From: Ichthyophonus hoferi
Taxonomy: Eukaryota; Opisthokonta; Ichthyosporea; Ichthyophonida; Ichthyophonidae
Assembly (NCBI GenBank): GCA_002751075.1
Contig: NAOQ01000211.1
Coordinates: forward strand, 38,276-102,275
DNA: 64,000 bases
Reading direction: 5' to 3'
The first letter of the stretch is position 1. Every line of letters begins with the position of its first letter. Shown piece by piece: positions 1-11,607 of the stretch. Below the pieces are notes generated by a model. That model searched no databases. It was not told where the DNA came from and worked only from the letters and a program-made list of their open reading frames with translations. Both the position numbers and the translations under genes were made by a program.

Positions 1-330
1 GTGAGGTAGCTGAGCTTCAACATCTATCTATGACTGAATCGCCGACACTTATTTGATGGTTAGATTAAAGTCAAGAAATTATTCAATATATGTACGACAT
101 GATAGTAAATAAGAAAAGCAATATTAAAGGAGAGCTCATTCATTTATTATTTATTAAACTATACGATAATATATTTATTTATATTGTACTGTCCCTCAAT
201 ATTGCTTACCTTATTTACCATCATGTCATATACTCTTGCATATATTGAACAATTTCCTGACTTTAATCTAACCATCAAATAAGTGTCGGCGATTCAGTCA
301 TAGATAGATGTTGAAGCTCAGCTACCTCAC
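1..330. repeat. Foldback (imperfect palindrome) with 131-139 bp arms
   Basis: The first ~131 bases are the reverse complement of bases ~192-330. The outermost 73 bp of the two arms are identical; the inner parts differ by a few substitutions and a short insertion. A spacer of about 60 bp separates the arms. Base 1 of the window pairs with base 330, so the arms may continue upstream out of view. No coding sequence lies inside. It could be a MITE-like foldback element or a local inverted duplication; no target-site duplication can be judged because the left end is cut by the window edge. Confidence 0.9.
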
Positions 331-663
331 AGACCGAGCTTCTTTTTGTGCCTCTTACTGCATTCAACATCTCATCATATATTTATGACTAGTGGATCTT
401 AGAGTATTGAGCAATGATTTGCACGATATGATTGGAAGTAATGTGCCCAATCACTTGTAATTGCATAGGTAGATTATTCATTTTGTGACGATCGATACTT
501 CATGTAATCTCAATATGTTGAAACCATTTTCTTATAGTAGATTACAAATTAGTATCAATAACATATATTTATATAATTATTGCATATCTAGTTTATTATT
601 GGCATTTAAATACAATTATCAGTGTCCAGATCTCTCACTCTTACAGGAGTCAAAATAATGTTT
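331..663. other. Intergenic, nothing recognised
   Basis: AT-rich sequence with no coding or RNA signal that I can support. Confidence 0.5.
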
Positions 664-990
664 ACTAACATTCATAATATAGCACCCTTTATTGGTTAAT
701 CTCGTTGTGCAATATCCCCAGGCACCCAATCGAATCAAATCATTAATTTCTTCTAAATTAGGACAGAGTATAGGTATAATCACTACTGCCAGTTACCCAG
801 AGAGTCGGCATATGCGCCTCCTATAGGACCTTGGTCATCCAATAGTCACCTACTTCCTTAGATGAGATGAGATTACTAATGGGTATACAAAATTACCCGA
901 TCAAGTTCTATCACTTCACTATGTCTTAAGCACGGATCAGATCAATTTGCTATTGCTACCGCTGACCTAGCAAAACCAACCTGTTTAAAT
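664..990. repeat. Dispersed repeat, copy A
   Basis: This stretch is similar to 61785-62015 near the other end of the window, in the same orientation. Shared blocks include AATATAGCACCC, TAATTTCTTCT, GGTATAAT and TTACCCAGAGAGT followed by GG.ATATG.GCCTCC. Copy A carries about 80 bp that copy B lacks. The copies are well diverged, so the duplication is not recent. No family is recognised and copy A has no usable reading frame. Confidence 0.6.
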
Positions 991-1655
991 CCAAATATTT
1001 AATTAATTTGTGTATTTATTTATGTAATTATATTTACTGAATAGTGTTAGCAATTATTATTATATATGTAGGCTGGAAAATTAGTTAGTGCAATCTATTG
1101 GTGTTAAATGGCAATCCAGGATGATCGATCAAAATTAGACCAGCCAATGGTAGAGGCTCTGTATCATACGTTTTGCAGCAGAAAAAGTAAAGACATGATT
1201 TCCTACAATTACAGATCTTGCGGGAATTCGTCATATTTGTTTTAATCTTACACAATCATCTCATTATTAGTCATAACGTGTAGAATTGCAACAAATCATA
1301 AAATTTGTTGTTAAAAATAAATACTGCAATTCTATGCTACCTTAGTACTTATTGCTTATATGGGTAATGCAGTAGCTCAGGAGCGGCTAAGGATTACTCC
1401 CTCTAAGCATTAATTTACTCGGTAGTTTGATGTGGAGCAGGGGGCACAGTGGACATAGATATGTTAAACTCTACAGTGTTACATTTTTGTGACCTTTTTG
1501 AATAACATTTTTTTCTTTGGAAGGCCTACATATAATTGATTTTATTGTGATCATTAATTTATTTAAATTTTCTTGTAATCAGACATCTCAGGGTCTGGCT
1601 TGACTGCATATAAGATTTCGATAGATCTAAGTGTGTACCTTTATTTCTTAACTAC
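991..1655. other. Intergenic, nothing recognised
   Basis: AT-rich DNA without a supportable gene, RNA or strong repeat. Confidence 0.4.
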
Positions 1656-1659
1656 GTAT

Positions 1660-3450
1660 CCTATTATACAGTGAGAGAGCGTGAATCAATGTCTTCTGTC
1701 CATCGAGATTCGTGAAGTTGGTTTACTATTGATAGCGATTCACACACATTTGTCCAAACTGCCGAAAATAACTCAACCAAACCATGGTAGGAGGTTGACA
1801 TAGGTCGCAGTTACAAATTCACCGTTAAGACACACTCTGGTATGTTACTAAGATCAATCTTTACTTATATTCCTAATTGTTAGCGTACAAGTGACAAATA
1901 GCATTCATTCTTTTATCTTTCAGTAACCTTATTTGTGCCGTTATAACGCTCAAACACTAGATTTACAATGTGGTTTTGTTTATATTATCGGTAAGATCTC
2001 ATCACTAGAGACTTATTTACTTGGTCTAGTTATTTTTCATGTTGTATATATAGCTATGTTTGATACTTTTCTTGAATAATAATTTCTGCCATAGATCCAG
2101 GTTGATGCATGTTATTTACACCGTCTTGCAAATGTCCTAGTTACTGTGGATGGTAGATCCTGTGGCCCTAAGCTACTTAAGGCTAACAAACTACTCGTGC
2201 TAATAGACTGCCCAAGTGCACCATCTGGCAGGTTTTTGTGGATTCAGCGGCTAGATGCCCCTGAAGATGAAATTCTTGCTTTAGACGAGGTGTTGGCGTT
2301 TGGACATTAAGGTATACGAACCAATATGTCTGTGTCTGAGCCCATGTTCAACAAAGTCTACTAGTAGCTCTTGCTAATATGCAGAGATTTTTTTCACACA
2401 ACTCAAAAACATCTGAAAACTCCTTACCAATGGCTATATAATATATTCACTTTCCTTACTTGGTACTGGTATGCTCTTGCATCTCTTTGTACGTGTTCTA
2501 ATCAATGCAATTAGTCATTGAATGAAGAACTCCTGTCAGAGACGCTTGAAGAAATTGAGTGTAAGTATTAATTTTGTCTTGTTGTTTAATTTGGGACCCT
2601 TGGTATATACATATCTGGAGCTGAACTTATGTTGTAGCAACAAATTTAGCCATTTTTTCTAGAGGTTAACTTAAAAATTTGTGATTATTTGCTTGAGTTC
2701 AGCTTCTTAGGGCGGTGTCCTGAGATCTATGGGCGTGTTTTTGTTTTCAAATAAGTACCCTATTGTGCAGTTATTTGGAATGGAGCAAGTATGTCCTCTG
2801 TTGAAAAACAGTTGGATGTGAATGGGCTGTTGATGGCGATACAATGACATTTTCCAGCACTGCCAAAGGCCCTTCAGACCAGCCGTGATGAAAAGTTGAA
2901 ATGGGTGCCAAGTACGCTGTTGCTTTCGTTTATGTAACTAAGATAAATTCTTATATATATACTACCTATGAGTGGCATGCACACATTAAATTACCTTAAT
3001 TCGTTTTTCTTTCCATGACCTCTGTTGAGACTCAGAGAGTTATTCTTTTTACAATTTGGCCAAAATCACACCACAGTGACTTTCTGGCTTCATCTAATTA
3101 CTTAATGTGTTGTGTGTAGAGCTATATTTGACATTTTCTTTGAACAATAATTCCTTCCATAAATTCGTAATCCTCCTAACCGTTTAAAACATCTTTTTAA
3201 CGCCCAATTTACTGTGGATGGTAAATCCTGTGGTCTTAAGGTAAAGACGTTGGTCTCCTAGATATGTGGATATACTGCCCTATGCGATCATGTGGAAGCT
3301 CTTTGAAAATCTAACTGCTATATGCCGTTGACGATGATGAAATTCTCACTTTAGGCAAGATGAAGGCGTTTGGATATGCCGATAAGTTAATAAATGTATC
3401 CGTGTCTGACTATGTTCAGCAAAGTCTATTGGTCAATAAAAATTACAGTA
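1660..3450 (+). pseudogene. Decayed tandem duplication of an unidentified gene
   Basis: Two diverged copies about 1.07 kb apart share blocks in the same order. Near 2150 and 3215 both read TTACTGTGGATGGTA.ATCC; near 2270 and 3340 both have GATGAAATTCT; then GGCGTTTGGA and GTGTCTGA..ATGTTCA. Earlier parts (about 1690-1800 and 2790-2900) also match loosely. In copy 1 the stretch 2101-2310 is an open exon-like block of 69 codons after a TCCAG acceptor, containing VTVDGRSCGPKLL and APEDEILALDE and ending in TAA; in copy 2 the matching part is broken by stops. I recognise no family. Copy 1 could still be the last exon of a living gene. Confidence 0.4.
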
Positions 3451-3599
3451 AGAAAATTATAAATTTGAGCATGCATTGGCGACAGATAGATATGTTTAAT
3501 ACCGCATGTATTCTGTCTAATCTCTGTGATACTAATGGCTTATTGGGTCTATTCTATCAGTTTGAGAAGGTGTAGAGCCTTCAATAACTCAGAGAATCG

Positions 3600-5340
3600 C
3601 TGGGAAGCACAATTATTTATTAGATACACAATAAAGCGCCTATATATCTTCTAGGTAAGTTAAAGGTAAAAAAAATTACTCCCATTTCTTGGGATATAAT
3701 CCTGGTGATTGTACTGATTTAATAAAACAATGTAATTTGAATTATTCCTAACTAATAACACAGAGGAGAGATTGTGTTTGTTCTATTTTGTATCTGTTGA
3801 TAGACTAGCCATGGGAGTAAAACCATCTCGGGATATGGAGACATATATACATATATATGCAAATACTCATACCCATAGCTATAGAAATAGATATAGATAG
3901 AAAAACAGATTAATATAGATAGAAATAGAGATATAGTTATATATATTGGAATATAGATAGAAATATAAATATAGATAGAAAGATAGAGATAGATATATCA
4001 ATGGAGGTATGGATAGAGACATACACAAACACATGAACATGCACATACAAGTACACATACCAATACCCATATATATATACATGCATATCCTCACACATAA
4101 CATATACGCACATTTCCACGTACACATACACACATTTACAGATACATATCAATAAGCCAATATGCACACCTGCACATATCTATACCTATAATCATATCCA
4201 TAACTATAACCATATTTATACTCATACTTATACTTATACCAATACTTACACCAATACCGATACCTCTACCTCTATACCTATACCTATACCTATACCTATA
4301 CCTATACCTATACTTATACCTATACTTCTACTGATACCTATATTTATATTTATGTTTATATACTTATACACATTATTATGTCCATACACACACATACACA
4401 TAAACACTCACACAACCCGATCAAGTTGATATGATCATTTTAATAGACACCTATTAGTAAGCATGTAAGTAGATTATACCTATACATTTCTATATATACT
4501 TTATTTTGTTCTTCGGTGTTTTTTATTGTGTCAAATTATGCATTTGCTTACCTTAAACCTTAACAAAAAATCACAAACAGGTTGCAATCGCTTAGATTAC
4601 TCGTTCCTATTGGTATTCATTGAGATTAATCTTAACAGTGGCAATGAAACAAGTACTTAGCCGCAATATTTCCTCTCATAAAGCCAAACCTATATGATTC
4701 CAATCATATAAATAGTCAAATATATGGCTATAATACAAGACCAGAATTTATGTCACTAATAAATATTTATTTTAGTGTATACTTTAACCTATACTATATT
4801 CCTTCTGCCGTTAGATGAAGATTAACCTCGATCGCAAATTCCTGAGTTATCGTAACGACAAAATACTATCAAATTATAATGCGTGGATGATATAATATAA
4901 TTTAATAGTAAGCTGTATACATATTAGGTACCTAATTTGCACGGTCGTTTGTATTTCTTTTTCTTTCTGTTTTTCGTTTGTTTTTCTTGCTAACTTTCTT
5001 AACCTACTTAATATCAACCTCCGCAACTCATAATGAGACATTAAAAAGACAACGCATGATAGACTGGAGATGCAGATAAGCATATTATGTAATCCCATGT
5101 CTCGTTTTGAAAATGATATATCAAGGATGAAATCAGAAGGAATAGATGTATTTTATATATATTTTTTTTTTTGTTTGTGTGCTATATAAAGAATTATAGT
5201 AAGGAGATATGTGCATATAAGTGTATCTGTGTATGTTTGTATCAGAATTAGAAACAAAAACCCTGTGTTACGCTTGTGTATATGGATATAAAGTTAAAAA
5301 ATATAAAAGGAGATAGACAGTCTGGTTAATATTTTTGTTT
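3600..5340. repeat. Intergenic with simple-sequence blocks
   Basis: From about 3840 to 4400 the sequence is a patchwork of degenerate short repeats: GATATAGATAGAAA-like units, CACATACA-like units and, at about 4250-4330, a clean run of the hexamer CCTATA. The remainder to 5340 is AT-rich with no gene seen. Reading frames here come from the repeats and are not credible proteins. Confidence 0.8.
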
Positions 5341-5355
5341 GATTGCAGGCTGAAT

Positions 5356-6375
5356 ATGTCTCAGAGACCATCACATAAGAAGGCTGTCAAAGCCGAGAAG
5401 GTTAAGAAGGAAGAGGTTAGTGTTCTATTTTTTGCTACAAAATTTAGTAACTATATGCACATAACCAGACTTGTGCGTATATATACATACACTTTGCCTG
5501 TATAAACCCAACACATGCGTACAAGTTTGTATTACAAATTATTCAAATTTCTATCTCGATTCTTTGCCTTCGGCCCTCATGTTTTTAATGCTCTCCTTCT
5601 TGTTTTGATTTGCGTCAAGCTATATATCCTACATATATTCATATATACAATTTGTATATGAGTTGTTATTTTAATGTGGGTAATATGGTTGTGGGTATGG
5701 GTATATTTGTTACATGTATAGATTATGATGAGTTTTAGATGACGATATGATGAAAGAATATTATATAGGTGGAAAGAGTGATTGAAAAAAGAAAAGTGAA
5801 GGAAACAGACGTATGTATAAGACAATTATGGAATGCAGTAAGCATTTGGTAGTGTTTCATGCCTGTACTTCCTCTCATGATGAGAAGATAGCATGTATTC
5901 TGAAAGGTTATTTCAAGACGGATATGGATTAACAATTAAAATTAAAATTTATTTAAAATACTCTAATCCAATGTAAACCTCCGTATAGAAATATCGCTCT
6001 GATCTGCAACAACAAGCGAACGAGGATGATCTTTCCCTCCAACCCCATCCCACCTGGAAGGATTCACACCGTCTATGGATTAGGCAACATATTTCGTTTG
6101 CCGCACCGCTTATATTATATTTCAGCCCAGTGTCGTATATGAAGTTTTTATTATGGTGGTTATTGCTCGGATTTATGGCAGAGCATGGCCTGGGTGTGGT
6201 TTATTTTACTACATCCCTGTTCATGGTTGTTTTATTCAACCTAGACTGGTCCGGGAAGCCGAGGAAAGAGGGCGAACTTAGTGCATATTCTGTATTTAAT
6301 CCCGATTTTAAAACACTGGAAGGGCAGCTGACCGCTGAACAATTCGATCGACAATTAAGATCAGGGCAGTTTTAA
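5356..6375 (+). CDS. SAYSD1: SAYSvFN-domain protein (SAYSD1-like), 2 exons
   Basis: Exons 5356-5415 and 5989-6375 join in phase 0 and give 148 aa, ending TAA. The start ATG opens a lysine-rich tail (MSQRPSHKKAVKAEKVKKEE). Residues ~72-105 are hydrophobic and can form one or two membrane passes. The family signature SAYSVFN lies at residues 118-124 and is followed by NPDFKTLEGQLTAEQFDRQ, the usual close of the domain. In animals SAYSD1 is an ER membrane protein that works at the translocon with UFM1-modified ribosomes in quality control of stalled secretory proteins; that role is known for the family and only inferred here. Human SAYSD1 is 183 aa, so this one is shorter at the N-terminus. The intron is 573 bp with a GTTAGT donor. 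Confidence 0.9.
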
Positions 6376-8448
6376 CGCCAAGTTAAATTTCAACTATGGT
6401 TTTTAGTGGTAACTCTACATGTGTTACTGTTGTAACATAATTATATATCGTGGGTCTGACCTTCGGTTGCAAGTGATAGAATTTCTTTTATTCCTTCCAG
6501 TGAAGGTTGTCAATTAGCCAGTGATAAATTTTAGTTATAGTGGTTTAGTTATTTAAAATATTTGATATTTGCGTATAATTTTTTGACAAACAAATTGGAA
6601 TTGCGTCATTTTGCCTCACTAAATATACAACCCTGCAATTAATGTAACTCTTTCTTATATAAAATAGCTCAATAGAGGTAGTATGTAAATAATTACAAGT
6701 GAGTTAGTGATAGTACAACTCAACCTTCCCTCTCTTAAAAAAAAAATTCAATTCTTTTTTATTTAAGTTATGCGGTTATAGCTTACAAAGCATCAATCCA
6801 CTCGAGCGTGCTTATGAATTTTTTATGTTACTATAATCCGTAATGACTTAAAATCAATATCCTACTTGTCTTTTGTGAAGTATTTTAGCTTTCTTTTAGG
6901 GAGTAGGAATTAATAAATAAAAAGGTATATTATAGTTCATTGGTTACTTATACCAATCAAGTATGGAGGTTTAACCGGCCAATCAGTTCAGTATCATTCC
7001 ACAACTTCATGAGTTAGCACTTTGAAGATTTTAAGGGTATATGAGGATAAAATAGTAATGTATTGGTATGATACTGTAAGCTTGTTAAACAAGCTAGCGT
7101 CTTTCTTTAAGACGGACTAGATATAAGTATTAATGTCTATATAGCATCAATTTTTATTGTTAAAATGCTGTGGGGGAAAATACTCCACCAGTTATCATGT
7201 TTGTCCCCTGTCCAAAGAGAAATTGTTCTTTCAACTCAACAAACATGGCTGAGACTACCAGCCCCTTAATGAAGAGAAACATATATAGGCCTTGTATGAA
7301 TCGAAACACTTAAAAGAATGATCCGTTGTAAAGCACTGGTGTTATTAACCAATTATAACTCATTTTAAACTTAATGCTACTAATCCATTGGTAGACTATT
7401 GGCCATAAATTCCTATGTAAATAAATCAAGCTAAGGGAACATGCATACGATTAGCTATAGGCATGTGCTCCTATAGAAAGTTACAGTTGGTATGCCTCTA
7501 TCGATATTTCTTTGATTATAAACAAAAATGCTATAATCACAAAATAATAACTGTATATATCTTATTTCAGCAGATTGACATATATAGTAAGAATTGGTAG
7601 TTTTGATTGGCTTGATTGAAAAATAGTACTGTAGATGATTGGGTCTTGCAATATAATGTGATTAGAAAAATAATAGTATATCTACTTTGAAGCCCATAGG
7701 GGCTCTATATGTAGCTATATGTTCTCCATAAATTATCGCAACTTTATATTAGTATTGGGCTTAGAATGACTTTATAACTATAGTATCAAGCTATGTTGGG
7801 CTACTTTAAATATGAAATTTCAATAGTTGCATAAATCCAGTGCATAATTGCGTATGGTCGATGATCCCTTCAGCCAATAAAGTACAAATATCAGTGGCCA
7901 AGATTGGCTCGATAAGTCAAATCAATAAATCCAATTAAAGACAAAAAAAAAAAGAGATTAAAGTTTAAATGTTTATTTTTTATGAAAATCAATCATAGCC
8001 ATTGTTATAATACATGAAGGGCAATCGGCCAAATGCAATATAGCCTATCCACCAATCACGGATTGGCTAGCCGGAAAGGAATGTTTTCATTCACACACTA
8101 GATAAGTTATTTTCTGAATCGTATGGCGATGGTATAAAACAGTCAACCAATCGACTGGTACGCCGTGTGGACAATAAAATTACCGTTAATTTCTTGGGAA
8201 TTATTGCAATTAGCAATTCATTAATATTGTGCTTGGTTTCTCGATAATCACACTAATCATATTCTGCTGAGAATTTCATATCAATCCAAGTCAAATTAAT
8301 TATATTGCGATGCTGTATTTAGCAATCCGGCTGCACTGCAACCATAAAAAACATTAATTTAATTCCCACTTATTCGGCCAGGTTAAAATAAAATAATTTG
8401 ATAAATAATAAGTAACGTCACTACTACCTGCTCTTATTATCAATTATC
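6376..8448. other. Intergenic, no gene seen
   Basis: Two kilobases of AT-rich DNA between SAYSD1 and the BAR-SH3 gene. No exon with credible protein content was found on either strand. The pentamer CCAAT/ATTGG is frequent, for example several times between 7600 and 8160. Confidence 0.5.
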
Positions 8449-11400
8449 TTACAACACGTCAACATAAGTGGCCGGGAATATTCCTTCCTTACCCCGACAC
8501 CTTCCTTTCATCCAGTTAGCATCTGTTCTTTCCATAACTCTAATTTCATCTCCTACTGTTATAGTTAATTCATCATCGTGTATTGCCGTATAATCATACT
8601 TTGCCCGTGCATAGGTCACCTTGCCCATAGACTGAGGTCGGCCACTCACTGGTCTATGGTCATAGAAAGATATGTTAGCTTCCTTGTGATTCGCTAAAGT
8701 AGTCCAGATCAAAGCATTTTAATTGAATGCGTATATTATATCGAAGAATAGCTAAGTGATTTTCGGTTTATTAATATTATGTTGGAAAGGTCCTATGTAT
8801 AAATTACTGGTAGGTCATAATCACAACTAAAAACAACCAATAAAAAATGTCGGTCTTACCTTGACCCGTTAGAAACCCCCATTTGGAAATCCGCGTCTGA
8901 AGGCCAATAGACGGGATTGGTTAAAATAGCACTGCAATCTTTTGCGGTACATTGCTCTAATTGAGACGATAGCATTCCAGCCTGAGTTCGTTGGACTTCA
9001 AGATAATCTGCCAGGCAACAGGCATACACGGAGGACTTTAAGTTTACACACCTGGAAGGAAGAGGAAGGGGTTGTTAAGACTATGTGTAACCGGATATAT
9101 ATAGGGAGATATACAGGCAGAATATAACCCGTTATTTACATATTTATATAGAATCATGTTACTATACATACAAATATAGTATCATACTACCATACATGTA
9201 CTATATACATATATATAATATAATTGCGCCTAAATACATGTACATACATATATATATAACCGTACGCTACACATACATATAATCATATGTATACATACAC
9301 AGAGCACCCACCTAGTCATTTCATCCATAAGTTCATAACTAACTGCCTCAAATGATCCTGCCAATTCTTCTACTTTATATTCAGCTCGTTCCATTGATTC
9401 CTGTTCTTTATTCTTAGATGATTTTTCCATTTTCTTCCTTAAATTGTCGACTTTTCCACGATAATAATCTAAATCTTTGACTAAAGCCGATCGTTTGGCA
9501 ACCTTTTTCTGTATTAATGTACAGAATTCTATATATCGAACAAGAATTAGCTCAGATTTTGTGACTTTAGAAAACTCTTCCTGTGTGGTAAGGGGATGTT
9601 ATGAGTATGCATGATGAATGAAAAGAAAAAGAAAAAAAGAAACCTGTTTACTAAAAGGAAATATTAAGAGATTTGTTTGTTATATGATAAATACAGAAAG
9701 AGAAATAAATTAAGATTTATAATGTAATTTTCGAGAAACAAAGAAGTAGAATAACCAATGTTGTTAAAAATACTTTTAGGATCAATGTATTTATTTATAT
9801 ATATACTTCTATATTCTTATATTTAAGTACTTTAATATTGTTGAATGTATGTAAAAATATACGTATGTATGCCTTATTAAACATGTATTAATTAACAACG
9901 TTTGAATGACATCATAATTATATGGATTTATATCTATGCATATATACATGACAACCAGTCATATACCCTACCTCCTGTGGTTCATCCCACACAATCAATG
10001 CATTTTTAGCATTATTGGCTAGTTTACTAGTGAAATCTTTGGGGTCATTTAAGGCTGTACACACAGCATCTAGCGTCATGTTGAAGTTCTTGCCTATGTT
10101 ATCCCACACTGCTGCATTACCTTTTATGGCAGTGGCTATACCCTCTGACTGTGAATTGAATAAAAGACATCATTAATTTTATTATTCTTTTTAAAATATT
10201 TTCTGGCTTGAATTTTCATTTCAAACCCCCAATCATTGAAGTATTCTAATTTCTTCAATTATAGCCTCTTATGATTATGATCTTATGTTTAAGCTTGACT
10301 ACTCCAACACAATTTATGCTAAATCAAATTTTATATATATATTAATGATCAATATATTATCATCTATTGTTTATTATCAATAAATTATAATTATTTTGTG
10401 ATCGATAACTTAAAATAGATTTGGTCTCATATTTTCGATATAGCTTATATTGATATTCTATTTAATTATTCCTATACTATTTCCATTATATTTTCTTAAT
10501 AGAAGTCATTCTTATCTTTTCTTGTGAATTATTTAAATAAGTTGGATTGACAATTTAATTATTTTCATACTTTAAATAATAATGTTATACTTATAAATTA
10601 TTGAATAAATAATGTTTATTATTTAATATAAAAGTTTTATAGTTTTATAATGCTTTTATTTGCATTTTACCTATTATGTTATTATTATTATATCATGCAA
10701 TAGATTGAGAATCATGTTTTTAAAGGTAAAAGTAAAAGAATGTCAGTAAGCATTATTTCACGTGTGAAACAATTCCATACAAAATACTAGGAATGATTCA
10801 TAAGTATTACATTTTGTAAAAATAAAATAACATTATAAATGACAATGTCATACAATTTCTTTTTGAAATAGGACAAATAATTAGATGGTTATGCTATTAC
10901 ATTAGAATAATATTAAAAAATATACATGACCCAGATTATTAATAAAAATACAATGTTAAAAGTGACTAGACTTCTACTTGATCTGTGGATGTATGTATGA
11001 TCCATATATTTAAATATATGTCAAGTATTGTACAAAGCATTAAAATAGAAAAGATTTATAATGCTAAAATTTACATTGGAAACATAAAAACCATTTGTGA
11101 TAAAAATTTCAAAATCGTATCTAAAACCAAATAGGGTGTGGACATGTGTGGATATACAGTCTCATAGGATGCCCAAAGAACAGAAAATAAATACATGATG
11201 CTTTAGATGTGGTGAAAGGAATGACATTGGGAATGGAGAATGATTTTTTAGAGGTTAAATAATAATTTAATTTAATTTAATTTAATTTTGGGCTAGCAGC
11301 TAGCTCCTACCTTTCCTGTTGGGCGGCCACTGAAGTAGTATTTTCAATTGTTGAGTGTAAAACGAATAAATTTGTCGCAAAACATATTACATCAAATAGA

Positions 11401-11607
11401 TAGTAGAAAACGTGGGGTTGTAACATAAATAAAATCATTAGCTATTATAGTGCAATATCTATACTTATTTGTTTGGTAGATGCAATACAGAGGGCTTACC
11501 TGTACAAGAATGGTTTTGAAAACGGCATACAAAGCGTTGAATTCCTGATCCGTTGTTCTTTCTTTAGACTTGTGAACATTAAGAGTTTTTTTCATATTGT
11601 GAAACAT
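8449..11607 (-). CDS. BAR-SH3 protein (amphiphysin/Rvs167/hob1-like), 5 exons
   Basis: Exons 11607-11500, 10148-9972, 9580-9312, 9051-8860 and 8653-8449 join with matching phases (0,0,2,2) and encode 316 aa ending TAA. The first four exons form a helical region of the BAR type: lysine-rich N-terminus (MKKTLNVHKSKERTTDQEF), then VKDLDYYRGKVDNLRKK, the central stretch seen in amphiphysin-family BAR domains. Residues ~261-316 are an SH3 domain with AKYDY, DDELTI, ANWMKG and GIFPATYV in order, ending two residues before the C-terminus. BAR-SH3 proteins bind and curve the plasma membrane in endocytosis and link it to actin or dynamin through SH3 ligands. The protein is shorter than Rvs167 or amphiphysin because the linker between the domains is only about 15-20 residues. 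The last acceptor (CCATAG, before 8653) was chosen because it alone keeps phase; an alternative 3' end is possible. Confidence 0.88.

Noticed and set aside
3879-4167. Cysteine/methionine-rich and tyrosine-rich frames
   Set aside because: Products of the ATAGATA and CACATA simple repeats.
8650-8712. Upstream extension of the SH3 exon to 8712
   Set aside because: Acceptors further upstream break phase with the previous exon (phase 2); only CCATAG before 8653 closes the frame.
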